A stretch of 64,000 bases of DNA from Echiichthys vipera (Eukaryota > Chordata > Actinopteri > Perciformes > Trachinidae), in contig OY829655.1 of assembly GCA_963691815.1 (NCBI GenBank), positions 30,492,271 to 30,556,270 on the forward strand, written 5' to 3'. The translations under genes and the position numbers were made by a program. Position 1 is the first letter of the stretch. Each line of letters opens with the position of its first letter. Under the pieces are notes generated by a model that searched no databases, was not told the DNA's origin, and saw only the letters and a list, made by a program, of their open reading frames with translations. Shown one piece after another: positions 1 through 10,455 of this stretch.

Positions 1-438
1 CGGAGACCTAGAGAACTCCTTCAGTACCTGATTATTCCTGCATGTAAACAGCTTTCTCCGGGTCGCTATCAAGTTACACGTGTGCTCATGCTCCGTGGGT
101 TCGAACTCCCCCTCCCCACTCCACTGCAGAAACCAGGAAGCAACGGCGCCCAAAACAACACGAAAACAACAACAAGAGCGTTCCCTTTAAACCGAGGGAG
201 GACTTCACCACGGCAACTAGCATCACTACCAAGAAGAGCCGCTTCTGTCCTGGTTGTGTCCAAAAGTCGGACATTTTCCCCACGCGTGTGATTGTGACAA
301 AGGTGAAGGTGAGAATAAAGGCGTTTTCAGAGCAGCTGGATGTTGGTGGAGCTCCACCTGCTGTACCGGAGGAAGAGTTACTCCCTTATTTTACCATTCA
401 ACCCCCGCTCATGGACACCAGGGAACTTCAATCATCTG
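1..438 (-). mobile_element. Unclassified DNA-transposon-like element, family T copy 1
   Basis: On the minus strand this matches the copies at 4146-4580 and 11150-11790. All three share one end (AGAGAACTCCTTCAGTAC and close variants, here near position 10) with a nearby GTTTACATG/CATGTAAAC motif, and an internal stretch that reads MGKMSDFW...QKRLFLVVML on the minus strand. The other end is cut at about 440 by the solo LTR. I do not recognise the family. Repeated occurrence in both orientations supports a mobile element; coding function is doubtful. Confidence 0.6.
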
Positions 439-584
439 GTTATTGTCAGGATCCCAGTCCTGACAGTCCTTCCCTTCTCCCTTCTGTGCTTTTGTTTGTC
501 TCCTTCTGTCTGTTTTTGTGTGTCTGGATACGGAAGACGTGGTTCTGCCCGGCAGAATCGGGTTCCACTAATCACCCCCTGCAG

Positions 585-590
585 TATAAA
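585..590 (+). promoter_or_regulatory. TATA box of the solo LTR
   Basis: TATAAA lies 141 bp into the LTR, upstream of the R-like region and of the ATTAAA signal. Position and order fit an LTR promoter. Activity is not shown. Confidence 0.45.
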
Positions 591-896
591 GAACCAGATG
601 TGGGACGCATTCGGCACCAGATCGTTTCCCTTATTTACGTGGTACCGTGTCTCGTTGGTTGGCTCCTGTTTGCTCATGCTTGATAATTGAGTATTTTTGT
701 TGTTAATTGTTTCTTTTTCTTTTAGTTTCCCTTGATCCCGTTCCCTCGTCTGCATCCCGCTCGTGTTTTTCCTGTGCTCATCTCGTCGTCTTTTGTTTTG
801 TCCCCCTCACTGGACTCGGCCTGGAGAGCAACCCTTCACCAGGACCTCTCTCCCTTTCCCCCCGTGCTCACTGGACACTTTTGTTTTAGTTTGGTG

Positions 897-902
897 ATTA
901 AA
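897..902 (+). terminator. ATTAAA polyadenylation signal of the solo LTR
   Basis: ATTAAA occurs about 80 bp before the LTR end and about 310 bp after the TATA box, followed by T-rich sequence, the usual arrangement in an LTR. Confidence 0.4.
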
Positions 903-983
903 CACTCGTTAAAATCTAACTCTGTTTCCGTGTCTGCATTTGGGTCCCGTTTCTCTGGGTTACTCCCAGTACCGTTCATGACA

Positions 984-2524
984 GTTACTCTCTTAACTGG
1001 GGAAAGAACGTTTTTACGCAGGGAAACGCAGACAGAGCGTTTCCCTGCATATCAGTAACCCTAAAACGGTCTTTCCCCGGTAACATGGACGTGGAACTTG
1101 ACCTGTGCTTGTCTTGATGAACTTGAGACATGTTCTGGTCAACGAGAGATGGACTCAACTTGAACTCGAACACTTGGACTCTGGAAGAGTCCGCGTGTGT
1201 GTTTCCTGTGTGCGTGTTGTAGAAAGCTCTGCGTCGACTGAGCTGCGGGATATCTGACGTTCAAAGGCCGACAAACTCCTCTCCCTGAACACACATCCAT
1301 AATTCATTCACTTCTCTTTAGATTTTATATCGTTTGATTCACAATCACGTTTGATTCACATGATACGTTCCATCGAATAAAGCGTGACATGATCATTAGC
1401 GCTTCCTTGTATGTGGAGCATTAAAAGGGCGTCCAGACGAGCGAGTGGGAGAGAAAGGAGGGCCGGAGGCATTAATGGTCACCCTTTGTTTATCACAGTG
1501 TTACACAGACACAGATTCTGGTCATTTGCTGCCTTTTTTGTCTCCTGGTCCTTGAGTTCAGACAGAGGGAGGTTTATCTCCGGCCGGACGTGGGCGGATG
1601 TGTCTATGAGTTGAACTGTCGTTGTTGTTAATTCATTAATTAACCTTTCAGTTAGCACCTGTTTTTGTAATGAGATTCCAGCTCAAAGTTTGTTAAAATA
1701 CAATAATAATAGCTTTTATGTGTAAATCACACACTGTCCAAGAAAGGCCATGATGTTATCTATAATAGTGCTTTTTTAATTGACTGAATTATGACGTATT
1801 TCAGAAACATCACGGCCGTAGTTCAGCATTGATTTTGTCCGTTTTCATGAGCGAAAATAGACGCTTTTCCCTGCAGAGCAGTTCTTCCCTGCTCTCATTG
1901 AGTCCTCGAGTTTAAATGCAGGTTGAATGAATCATGAATTGTCCGTAACACGTGTAGATGTGAAGGGAAATGCATCTCTGCCATGAACAGACGTGCCTAA
2001 TAAAGCTAATGTTTCCTCGCCTGCTGCAGCGTGGATCCATTTCAACCATCCAAAGCATTCCTGCATCGCCCCGCCTCTTCCTTTGGGTCTGACATCAGAT
2101 CCCATTGTGGCTCCGCATGCTCCGGACCTCCACATCAACCTATCTATAGGATAAGAGGAATATTTCAGGCGCGTGAAGGATTGGGAGCGTCTCCGGCCTC
2201 CTGAATATGTGCTTGTCCATCATCGTCACGACCCCCGTGCTTCCACGCCGAATCAAAACATCGCACGACAGCTGTGGGGACGACCGCTCCAGGATCCAGC
2301 CTGAGTGTGTGTTGAGCTGTTCAGGCAGTGACGCGTGGACATGTCAGAGGGTGGCGAGGGTCAAAAAGACTCTGAGTCACTTTGATTCAACACTGCTTTC
2401 ATTGTTTCATCATTTTCCAAGATCAAGATCAGACCGGTGGATCTCTGTGGTGTTCAACAGCTCAGCTAATTTATAAAAGCAAATATCTGAACTCTTTCCC
2501 TTTGAATCTGAGCAAAGGCTAAAC
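984..2524. other. Unannotated intergenic sequence
   Basis: No gene is recognisable. Positions 999-1078 form an imperfect inverted repeat (GGGGAAAGA..CGTTTT and GCAGGGAAACGC in both arms), possibly a MITE remnant. The rest is unique-looking with only short open frames. Confidence 0.5.
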
Positions 2525-2868
2525 GGTGCTGTGGTGGTTAGCACTGTCGCCTCACAGCGAGAGGGTTCCTGGTTTGAATCCCGGCTGGGGCCCTTCTGTG
2601 TGGAGTTTGCATGTTGTCCCCGTGTCTGCGTGGGTTTTCTCCGGGTTCTCCGGTTTCCTCCCACAGTCCAAAGACGTGCAGGTGTTCGGTTCATTGATGA
2701 CTCTAAATCACCCGTAGGTGTGAATGGTTGTCTGTCTCTGTTCGTCTCTATGTGTCCTGTGATAGACTGGCGTCCTGTCCAGGGTGGACCCCGCCATGCT
2801 CCCGATGCCAGCTGGGATCGGCTCCAGCCCCCCCAAGCGGTTGAAGATGAATGAATGAATGAATCTGA
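2525..2868 (+). mobile_element. SINE-like element copy 1 (full length)
   Basis: The head resembles a tRNA: GTGGTTAGCACTGTCGCC matches an A-box region and GGTTTGAATCC a pol III B box about 35 bp later. The body (the common fish sequence with CCTCCCACAGTCCAAAGACG and GACTGGCGTCCTGTCCAGGG) ends in TTGAAGATGA followed by (GAAT)n. Related copies lie at 20951-21232, 22287-22640 and 49687-50043. Short open frames inside are not genes. Confidence 0.7.
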
Positions 2869-2994
2869 GCAAGGTTTAACCGTCTAACTGCGGGACAGGA
2901 CTCTAACAACGATTCGTAAAGTGTAATTCCAGCGTAAAAACATCCCAGGGTCTTTTTCAGGACTTACATCCATCAAATAAGCCAAGTTTCTTTC

Positions 2995-3171
2995 ATGTAA
3001 CAAGGTAGAAATCCAGGAGAGTCACTAACAGCCGGACGTGGCTAACAGTGATTAGCTCGGGGTAGCACGGTGTAGGCATTCAAAGGTCTTTTTTAACCAC
3101 TAATGCTGCTGAAAATAACAGCAAACCTCTGCAGCAGCATGAGAAGAGTCCCTACACACACAACAAAGCAG
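2995..3171 (+). repeat. Left arm of a widely spaced inverted repeat
   Basis: This about 175-bp sequence (TAACAGTGATTAGCTCGGGG ... AACCACTAATGCTGCTGAAA ... GAGTCCCTACACACA) is the inverse of 5791-5972 and is closely related to both arms of the foldback element at 58170-58641. It may be one end of a 3-kb element or a solo arm. Confidence 0.65.
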
Positions 3172-3249
3172 CAAACCACCGCGAAACGTTTGGTGGTGTC
3201 TTTTCAAATGTCCGTCGCAGGGGACAGTTGCATGTAAACAAACATCAGG

Positions 3250-3425
3250 CCCCTCATCAGTGCTCATGCTCGTGCTCGTACACGTGCACCTGTGCTTTGC
3301 TAAAGCCTGCCTCTCTCGGCGTGTCGTGGCTGGGAAGTGCGCCGTGCTGAGACACGGGACAGTTGCACTCACACGAGTCAATCAAACTAGACTTTAGCCT
3401 TGATTCATGCTCGGGTACGGAACAA
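3250..3425 (-). mobile_element. Diverged Harbinger-like fragment
   Basis: It contains the family's GTGCTCGTACACGTGCA segment, GCTTTGCTAAAGCC, TTGCACTCACAC and AGACTTTAGCC in the same order as the minus-strand copies at 21345-21688 and 32195-32788, but with many changes and no recognisable ends. Confidence 0.5.
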
Positions 3426-3737
3426 ATGTTAATTGTGAGTGCCTCCTGATTTGATCGTTATTTTCGCGTTGTGTGTGGCGTCTCTCACGTTTCACCGTAA
3501 CACCGGTGGCGATCTCTCAGTGTGGGTGGGGTTTAAGACGGAGCAGTGAGTTTGCTGTCAGCTGCTGTTTGTTTGCTCTTCCAGTAAACGCTGAGGACGT
3601 GTAAAGCAGTAAGTGATGAGCTGTGAACATGTGGGCTGCACGAGGTGTTTCTCAACAGCAGGCGTCATTTACATTAAAGCCGGATCCTCACAGCTCGTTG
3701 CTCGCCTCCCTGGATCCTTTCAAAAGTTCCACGGTTA
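3426..3737. other. Unannotated intergenic sequence
   Basis: No gene, RNA or repeat family recognised. Confidence 0.5.
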
Positions 3738-3806
3738 AAAAAACAAACATCTCAGGGAGTTTTTTTTTCTTTGAGAAGTTAAAAGTCACATCTGTGCTGC
3801 AGACAG

Positions 3807-3857
<51 letters not shown>

Positions 3858-3975
3858 GGCTGCTGAACAAGTCAGGCCTGAACACGTGCACACACACACC
3901 TTCAGTGACGTGGCTGTGGCCTCACATAGCACACGTCTGCATCATCACTCTCCAGCCTCCACATGGTGAAAATCC
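3738..3975 (+). repeat. Local duplication A, copy 1, with (GT)n
   Basis: Shares AAACAAACATCTCA, CACATCTGTGCTG, a central (GT)n run (3809-3856), GCTGAACAAGTCAGG and CACACACACCTTCAGTGACG with 4728-4975, in the same order and orientation, about 1 kb away. Open frames are produced by the GT run only. Confidence 0.7.
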
Positions 3976-3980
3976 CAGCT

Positions 3981-4028
3981 GTGTGTGTGTGTGTGTCTGT
4001 GTGTGTCTGTGTGTGTGTGTGTGTGTGT
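3981..4028. repeat. (GT)n microsatellite
   Basis: Interrupted dinucleotide repeat with CTGT interruptions. Confidence 0.9.
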
Positions 4029-4145
4029 CGCTCTGATATCTAATAGATGGGTTTAGAGTTGAAACCCCGGTGTGTTTGAAACTGATGCTCAAGGGCGCTA
4101 CGGCGATGGTATCAAACACTGAGGGCTGTGACAATGCAGCTTCAC

Positions 4146-4580
4146 CAGTCTCTGAAAATGATCGGATCATTGAAGGTCCCCACGTTTACATGTGCGGGGG
4201 TTGAATGGTAAAAGGACGGAGTAGCTCTTCCTCCGGTGCAGCAGGTGGCGCTCCACCAACAAACATCTGCTCTGACCTTTGTCACAATCACACGCGTGGG
4301 GAAAATGTCCGACTTTTGGACAGAAGAACAACAGAAGCGGCTCTTCTTGGTAGTGATGTTAGGTGCCATGGTGAAGTCCTCCCTCAGTTTAAAGGGAACG
4401 CTCTATATTGTTGTTGTTTTCGGCGCCGTTGCTTCCTGGTTTATTCTGTTTCCAGGTCAAAAGCCACTGCAGTGGAGTGGAGAGGGGGGAGTCATAACCA
4501 GCGGAGCATGTGCAGACCAGAAACCCGATATTACTCCAGTTAAGATGTTTACATAAATAAGAGTACTGAACGAGTTCTCT
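4146..4580 (+). mobile_element. Unclassified DNA-transposon-like element, family T copy 2
   Basis: Plus-strand match to the 1-438 and 11150-11790 copies. It includes GTTTACATGTGCGGGGGTTG near the left, an internal stretch reading MGKMSDFWTEEQQKRLFLVVMLGAMVKSS (4305 onward, given here as a marker of homology), and the shared end AGTACTGAACGAGTTCTCTC. It sits between the two copies of local duplication A. Confidence 0.6.
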
Positions 4581-4727
4581 CGGTCTGTTAACCGGGGTTT
4601 GGAGAACCCAGATTTGACCCGGGGTACGGTGTTTCCATGGTGTCTGACCTTAAACTGAATATAATCGGATTTTTAAACTGCATGTAAACGCACTGACTCA
4701 CACCCTTCCTTCAAAATACTCTCAAGA

Positions 4728-4806
4728 TGAAAAACAAACATCTCACTGACGCTTTTGAGCAGTAAAACTCACATCTGTGCTGTTTAAACCAGCAACAGCA
4801 GCTCAG

Positions 4807-4862
<56 letters not shown>

Positions 4863-4975
4863 CTGAACATGTCAGGACCGGTGTGTGATCAAACACACAC
4901 CTTCAGTGACGCGGCCGAGGCCTCTCACAGCACGTCTGCTTCGTCACTTCCCCGCCTCCACGTGCTGCAAATATT
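4728..4975 (+). repeat. Local duplication A, copy 2, with (GT)n
   Basis: Second copy of the segment at 3738-3975, with a 51-bp (GT)n run at 4809-4859 in the equivalent place and the same right flank (CACACACCTTCAGTGACG, CAGCACGTCTGC). Confidence 0.7.
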
Positions 4976-5342
4976 GATTTCCCCCGACGTCATCGACCTC
5001 AGGATCGCTGTAAACTGTCTTTCCTGTAACGCAGAAGTACGGGATGTTGCAAAAGCAAACTTTCAGGGTGTGTTTTATCACACACACACACGGGGGGGGG
5101 GAACAGCTTCTACTGTGTGTGAGCATGTGGGTTTATTTAGGTCACACATGACAAAGTGAACGTGTTGTTTAGGCGTAAAGAGTCTTCAGAGAACGGTTCT
5201 GGGTTTCTAACGTCGTGCGCTTTCACCTGGTTTCCTTCTTTGCTCCGGACGTAATTTAAACATTAATAAAGAAGCGGATTACAAACGAACTATCTCAGCG
5301 TTTAATATCATGATAGTAACCAGTGATATCCAGTGTTACAGC
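4976..5342. other. Unannotated intergenic sequence
   Basis: No gene recognised. Contains a short CA run followed by ten G (5082-5100). Confidence 0.5.
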
Positions 5343-5560
5343 AGTTAGGCCTGTCACGATGACACATTTTACTGGGTGATAAATTGCCCCAGAAGTTATT
5401 GCAATAAGCGATAATTTTGCCGTTTTGAGACCATTTTTAACTGATGTAATGTCTTAATAATGCAAATCCACCATTTCAAAGATCAATAAACTTTTATTTC
5501 TAAAGAATGTTTAACACCAGAACTGGAAGACGTTTGAAATATCCAAAATAAACAAACTAA
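5343..5560 (+). mobile_element. Interspersed DNA repeat, possibly hAT-like
   Basis: Begins TTAGGCCTGTCACGATGACA and continues with GATAAATTGCCCCAGAAGTT, GCAATAAGCGATAATTTTG and TTTTGAGACCATTTT, which I recognise as a common teleost repeat. The classification and the right boundary are uncertain. Confidence 0.45.
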
Positions 5561-5790
5561 ACAACCAAAAAGCATAAATCAAATGGACTCTCAGTGTGTT
5601 TGAGCTCGTTGGTGTTTAGTTGCTGCTGTTTGAAACCAAAGCGTCGCAGTGGCTCAGGTGAAGTGCTTCACCGCGACCGTTGGGTTTGAACCTGAAGTTC
5701 CCACACGGCAGCTGTGGCGTTCACTTTGAAACCAACTCCATCTTTGTTTTTATTCCTCCAGATCTCAACTAACGTGTCCTCCTTGTATTC
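5561..5790. other. Unannotated sequence with a weak tRNA-like patch
   Basis: Positions 5647-5702 read like a degenerate SINE head (GTGGCTCAGGTGAAGTG then GGGTTTGAACC), but no body or tail was recognised. Confidence 0.25.
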
Positions 5791-5972
5791 TGTGTGTAGG
5801 GACTCTTCTCATGCTGCTGCAGAGGTTTGCTGTTATTTTCAGCAGCATTAGTGGTTAAAAAAGACCTTTGAATGCCTTCACCGTGCTGCCCCGAGCTAAT
5901 CACTGTTAGCCACGTCCACCTGTTAGCGACTCTCCAGGATTTCTCCTTTAACAGTTGTTACAGGAAAAAATG
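5791..5972 (-). repeat. Right arm of a widely spaced inverted repeat
   Basis: Reverse complement of 2995-3171 over about 170 bp (GTAGGGACTCTTCTCATGCT ... CACTGTTAGCCACGTCCA). The same sequence forms both arms of 58170-58641. Confidence 0.65.
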
Positions 5973-6081
5973 ACACTTTAATGACACAACTGCTTCCTTT
6001 AATGTTTAACTGCAAATCTCCCGTCAGTAAAAAAGGAGCAGACACTCAATGGCAGTGGATTTACGTCCTCCAGCTGGAGCC

Positions 6082-6113
<32 letters not shown>

Positions 6114-6692
6114 CTCCTCCTCCCCCGGCTCTCCTGACCTCTCCTCAGCTCCAGGACAAAGGGGGGGGGGGCTTTCTTATCTCAGACCTGGGCCTGAATA
6201 GTCATGTCTTCCTGGGAAACCTCCACTCCAGTGGGAAAAGACAACAGATCCTTTGTGTTGTTGTTCGGCCCCCCACCATGTCAGGCCTTCAGGGACCAGC
6301 CCCATTGGCTGACCGGCCTCCTCCTCTCTCTCTGTTGTCTTCAAATTCCTCTGTGGTCCACCTGGAGTCGGTGCACAGGTCCAACAGGCTGCAGCACTCA
6401 GCCCAGTGGAACAAAGGCGGCTCCACCTGTGCCTCTTCACACAAAGCCTGAATGAGGCGACCTCTTACTGGGGATGTTTGTTCAGCAGGTCCGACCCAGA
6501 TTCAACCCGAGCCTGCATCACTCCCCGAGCGCGCTGGCTCAACGATCCGAGCACAACTTGACCTGGAAACACGGGACGGGTTTGGCTCAAAGGCAGCGGA
6601 GACTGAACCACTTTTTCAGCTTCAGCTCAGATGTAATGTAAAACTCTTTAATGGCCACGTATGTGCACTAACACGCACACACACACACACGC

Positions 6693-6723
<31 letters not shown>

Positions 6724-7159
6724 GGGACTCCATGTACAAACGCAGAACAGACACATGTGACTGATTTGTGCAGATTTAAGTCTGCATATAAAAAGGTGTG
6801 TATGTAATGTTCGCTGATACTTAGCCTGGACTGCATCGATGCTCTGACCCGCGGTTCTGGACAAAGTGCTCCATGAACCGACCCAGTTGACGGCGCACCG
6901 TCAAATGTAAAGTTTGGAAGAAATCGTGATTCTGTGAGAGGGAATGAGAACGCGTGTGTGTCGGGTCTGTACAGATATGAAGCAGCACGACCGACCTGCA
7001 AACTCACCGGGTGACTCTGAGGGTGATGGACGCCAGTAACGTTACAGCGAGAACAGGAAGTCAAAGACACGGACGTTTAAAGTGTTTACAGACACGACAG
7101 AGAGCTGCGAGGTCATCACGCCATCTACAGACGCTTATGGATCAGGACCGAAGAACTCA
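5973..7159. other. Unannotated sequence with (CCT)n and (CA)n tracts
   Basis: Holds a CCT-rich tract (6080-6124) and an interrupted (CA)n run (6671-6723). Open frames of 80-156 codons here pass through these tracts or are unsupported; none resembles a known protein. Confidence 0.5.
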
Positions 7160-7590
7160 GTGTCAGGCGTGTCCACTTTAAGTCATTTTACGTCTAATTT
7201 AAGTCATTTTGCTTCTGTTTTTAGTCATTTTGCATCAACTTTTAGCCATTTTGTGTCTATTTCTAATCATTTTGCATCAACTTTTAGGGATTTTGCATCT
7301 AATTTTAGTCATTTTGCATCAACTTTTAGTCATTTAGTATCTAATTTTAGTCATTTTTTGTACATTTTTCATAGTTTTGCATTGATTTTTAGTCATTCTG
7401 TGTCCATTTTTAGTAATAATGCATCCACTTTTAGTCATCACGTATCCATTTTTAGTCATTTTGTGTCCACTTTTTCTCATTTTGCATCCATTTTCATCAT
7501 TTTCTGTTGTTTTGCGTCCATTTGTGGTTATTTTACATCCATTTTTAATCATTTTCTATCCAGTTTTAGTCATTTTCTCAATTTCTAGTT
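7160..7590 (+). repeat. Degenerate AGTCATTTTGCATC tandem repeat
   Basis: About twenty diverged copies of a 21-24-bp unit built on TTAGTCATTTTGCATC. Because the unit is a multiple of three it leaves a 168-codon open frame reading FSHFAS-type repeats; this is a repeat effect, not a gene. Related arrays are at 41885-42125 and 42950-43760. Confidence 0.8.
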
Positions 7591-8358
7591 GTGTTGAGTC
7601 CATGTTTACTCTTCTTTAGCTTGTTTCATGTCTCAGACCTCACAGTGGAGTTAACGTCATGTCTTTGGTCACACGGTAAATACGTTAGAGTTTGTTTGTT
7701 CACTCTGCCTCGAGTGCTGTATCCAGTTACACCCCTGGACTAAACGAAGACGGTAAACATGTTAGCATCATTGCTGTGAGCATGCTAACAGGCTGACGTC
7801 AGCTCAGAGCGGTTCCCGGCCTGACGGAGCAGACGCAGGACTCAAGACTCTCAAATATGTTTTCTTTGGCCTCGTTTTTGATCCAAAAGCTTACGGTCTC
7901 TGCGGCTGCCCTACATCCGCCTGAGCCATCACATCAGACTGAACATGTCGATGATGATGAACTGTCATATTGGGGATGATTTGATGCTCTTAGATTCTGG
8001 AGAGAAGATTGTTTTTCTTAAGTCCCTGTCGGGTAAAACTCTCCAGTTCTGGTGATTTTCATGCTTTCAGCTAAATGAAAAGGATTACACGCGTCTTCCC
8101 TGTTTAAACCCCTCAGGACCCTTAAACCCTCTGGAACCTGCCGGGACGGACTCAACCTTTGCAGAAGCACATCAGGGAAACATGGATTTCATGTGGCAGA
8201 TGTTCCACCGCGACAATAATCACTCAGAAAAAGAGTGAAACAGTGGAAAGCCTCATCGTTGAAGGGTTGTCCGTCCTCCATCACTTCAGGTTAAATTTGG
8301 CTCCTGTGGGTCGGTGCTGCTTCTGTCTCTGGAGCTCTTTGGTGAAGGCGTTTTACTC
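7591..8358. other. Unannotated intergenic sequence
   Basis: No gene or repeat recognised. Confidence 0.5.
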
Positions 8359-8507
8359 TCAGGGCGCACTCCCACTGTGCCTCCGTACCGTGCCCGAGCC
8401 TGTTTCACGGCTAAAGTCTGGTTCCTTTGACCAGTGTGAGTGCAACCGTACCACGTCTAGGAGCGGCACGCTTGCCGCCCACGACCGGTTTGGGAGAGGT
8501 GGGCTTC
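8359..8507 (+). mobile_element. Harbinger-like 5' end fragment
   Basis: Starts with the family end GGGCGCACTCCCACTGTG and continues with TTTCACGGCTAAAGTCTGG and CCAGTGTGAGTGCAACCG. It stops abruptly at the start of the 44-bp minisatellite; no right end is present. Confidence 0.7.
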
Positions 8508-8519
8508 CACTTAAATCCA

Positions 8520-9010
8520 CTTAAAGCTGCATTCTCTCTAATGTCCAGCAGGAGGAGACTCCACTTAAAGCTGCATTCTCTCTAATGTCCAGCAGGAGGA
8601 GACTCCACTTAAAGCTGCATTCTCTCTAATGTCCAGCAGGAGGAGACTCCACTTAAAGCTGCATTCTCTCTAATGTCCAGCAGGAGGAGACTCCACTTAA
8701 AGCTGCATTCTCTCTAATGTCCAGCAGGAGGAGACTCCACTTAAAGCTGCATTCTCTCTAATGTCAAGCAGGAGGAGACTCCACTTAAAGCTGCATTCTC
8801 TCTAATGTCCAGCAGGAGGAGACTCCACTTAAAGCTGCATTCTCTCTAATGTCCAGCAGGAGGAGACTCCACTTAAAGCTGCATTCTCTCTAATGTCCAG
8901 CAGGAGGAGACTCCACTTAAAGCTGCATTCTCTCTAATGTCCAGCAGGAGGAGACTCCACTTAAAGCTGCATTCTCTCTAATGTCCAGCAGGAGGAGACT
9001 CCACTTAAAC
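8520..9010. repeat. 44-bp minisatellite, 11 copies
   Basis: Unit starts at 8527 and every 44 bp to 8967 (CTGCATTCTCTCTAATGTCC then AGCAGGAGGAGACTCCACTT and AAAG). Copies are nearly identical; the copy at 8747 has TCAAGC in place of TCCAGC. High identity suggests recent expansion. Confidence 0.95.
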
Positions 9011-9959
9011 ATTTTCCTTTATTTTCCTTTAATTTATGTCTTAATCTCTGGTTTCAAGTCTTCTTAACTACAGCGTGATGTTCATTTAGTCACTTATGGT
9101 CCATTTAGAGTCAAACAGACCAGAAAACGGGGGACGCTTTAGGGCCGGGCTACCTTGTGATTGACAGGTCGTAGCAGCAGAACAGAGGTTTAGTGAAACA
9201 TAAACACAACACTGTGGACATTCAAACTTGTTTTTTGGGCGTTGTCAGTGTTAAATCATGTGGACTTTGACCCTCACAGTGTGTTTTTACTTAATTTTGA
9301 ACATTGTTGTCGAGTGAAAATGTCTCGTTTAGTAAAAAAGAACAAGATTAAATCACCAATGCAATGATTTGATAAGAGACATTGGTCCCAAAGCATTTCC
9401 TCTAACTATCATCCCAGTGTAAATATGAATCTAAGTAAATATGAATCAGTTGCAATAATCAGATCGGGGACGGATTAAAGCAGAAAAGTCAAAAGAGGAT
9501 TTGAGATTTCTCGTTTAATCAGCGAGAAGCTCCAAAACGCCACCAGAGCACTTCAGCGCCCCTTTAAATCTTTCACCCGCTCGCTCTTCCCTCCATGCAT
9601 TTTAATGCGCGCGCACATGTGAGCGGGAGAGTTGTGCAGCTTTTTGACAGAATACGTCCGCAGCTCGAAGGGGAGTCATGTGAAATTTCTCAATGATTCA
9701 TGGAGAGCAGCTCCTTCTATAATTCAGAGGGTTGGAGGTGGTGAATGTGAGGCGCCTGCTGTGAGACGAGGGGAGACGAGGGGAGACGCTCCGAAGCCGA
9801 CGCCGCCTGTCCCAACTGTTTCAGAGACATTAGAAAATTAAGAAAAGACGTTTGGTGCGTTCAATAAACCAGGCTTTTCCGTACGTACAACAACAACAAC
9901 AACTGTGTAGCATAGACATTAGTGTGAAGCAGAGATTTTCCATCTGATATGTCTCCTGT
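9011..9959. other. Unannotated sequence, possible conserved non-coding segment
   Basis: No gene recognised. Positions about 9630-9770 look unique and non-repetitive, with ATGTGAAATTTCTCAATGAT and a homopurine GAGACGAGGGG doublet after them. Conservation cannot be judged from this sequence alone. Confidence 0.35.
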
Positions 9960-9962
9960 TAA

Positions 9963-10150
9963 GGGCGCACTCCCACTGTGCCTCCGTCCCGTGCCCCGTG
10001 CTTTAGGGTCCTTGTCCCCCCCTCCAGGCCCGTTTGTACTCACACTACCTGGGCCTCGGAGAATGCTTCTCGCTGCCTATACGTCATCACGCCGTCTTTA
10101 GCCGTGAAACGTCCTGGGGCACGGTACGGAGGCACAGTGTGAGTGCGCCC
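9963..10150 (+). mobile_element. Harbinger-like MITE, 188 bp, complete
   Basis: Flanked on both sides by TAA (9960-9962 and 10151-10153). The ends are inverted repeats of about 36 bp beginning GGGCGCACTC(A/C)CACTGTG, with few mismatches. Both ends match the long copies (for example 18802-19344), while the coding part is deleted. A 3-bp TWA duplication is the mark of PIF/Harbinger elements. Confidence 0.85.
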
Positions 10151-10164
10151 TAAGGAGGCAGGTT

Positions 10165-10455
10165 GGGATTCGTTCATGTCCCGGACTCACTAAACCAAAT
10201 CACAACCTTTTTTCTAATCCTAGCCAAGTGCTTTTCATGTCCAACCGTCACCTTTTGTCGGCTAAAACCTGTCACATAACGGTAGTTTTGGTGCTTAAAC
10301 CTGACCGACACCAAAAGCAACCATCCCGGTCCACTCCAGGTCTGCCGTCTTCTCACGGTCGACTTTTCCATAATTTCGTAAGATATCATACGAACGTTTG
10401 TGCAGAACTTTTCATACGATAATGTACGAAGCTGTTCATAAGAATACGTTGAATA
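10165..10455 (-). mobile_element. Dispersed element E, copy 1
   Basis: On the minus strand it runs from TTCAACGTATTCTTATGAAC through GACAGGTTTTAGCCGACAAA to AGGTGACGGTTGGACATGAA. The same blocks in the same order occur at 27570-27835 on the plus strand, and part at 29505-29560. The family is unknown to me. Confidence 0.6.

Larger units (their letters stand above)
444..983 (+). mobile_element. Solo LTR of an LTR retrotransposon
   Basis: The 540-bp segment begins TGTCAGGA and ends CATGACA, the usual TG...CA ends. It is flanked by near-identical 5-bp sequences, GTTAT on the left and GTTAC on the right, as expected of a target-site duplication with one change. It holds a TATA box and an ATTAAA polyadenylation signal in the right order. 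No internal retroelement genes or second LTR are present, so it is a solo LTR; the Ty3/gypsy type is my guess from general resemblance to fish LTRs. Confidence 0.65.

Noticed and set aside
2525..2600. tRNA gene
   Set aside because: The A and B box-like sequences belong to a dispersed SINE-like element with the same body at four places, and the cloverleaf cannot be completed.
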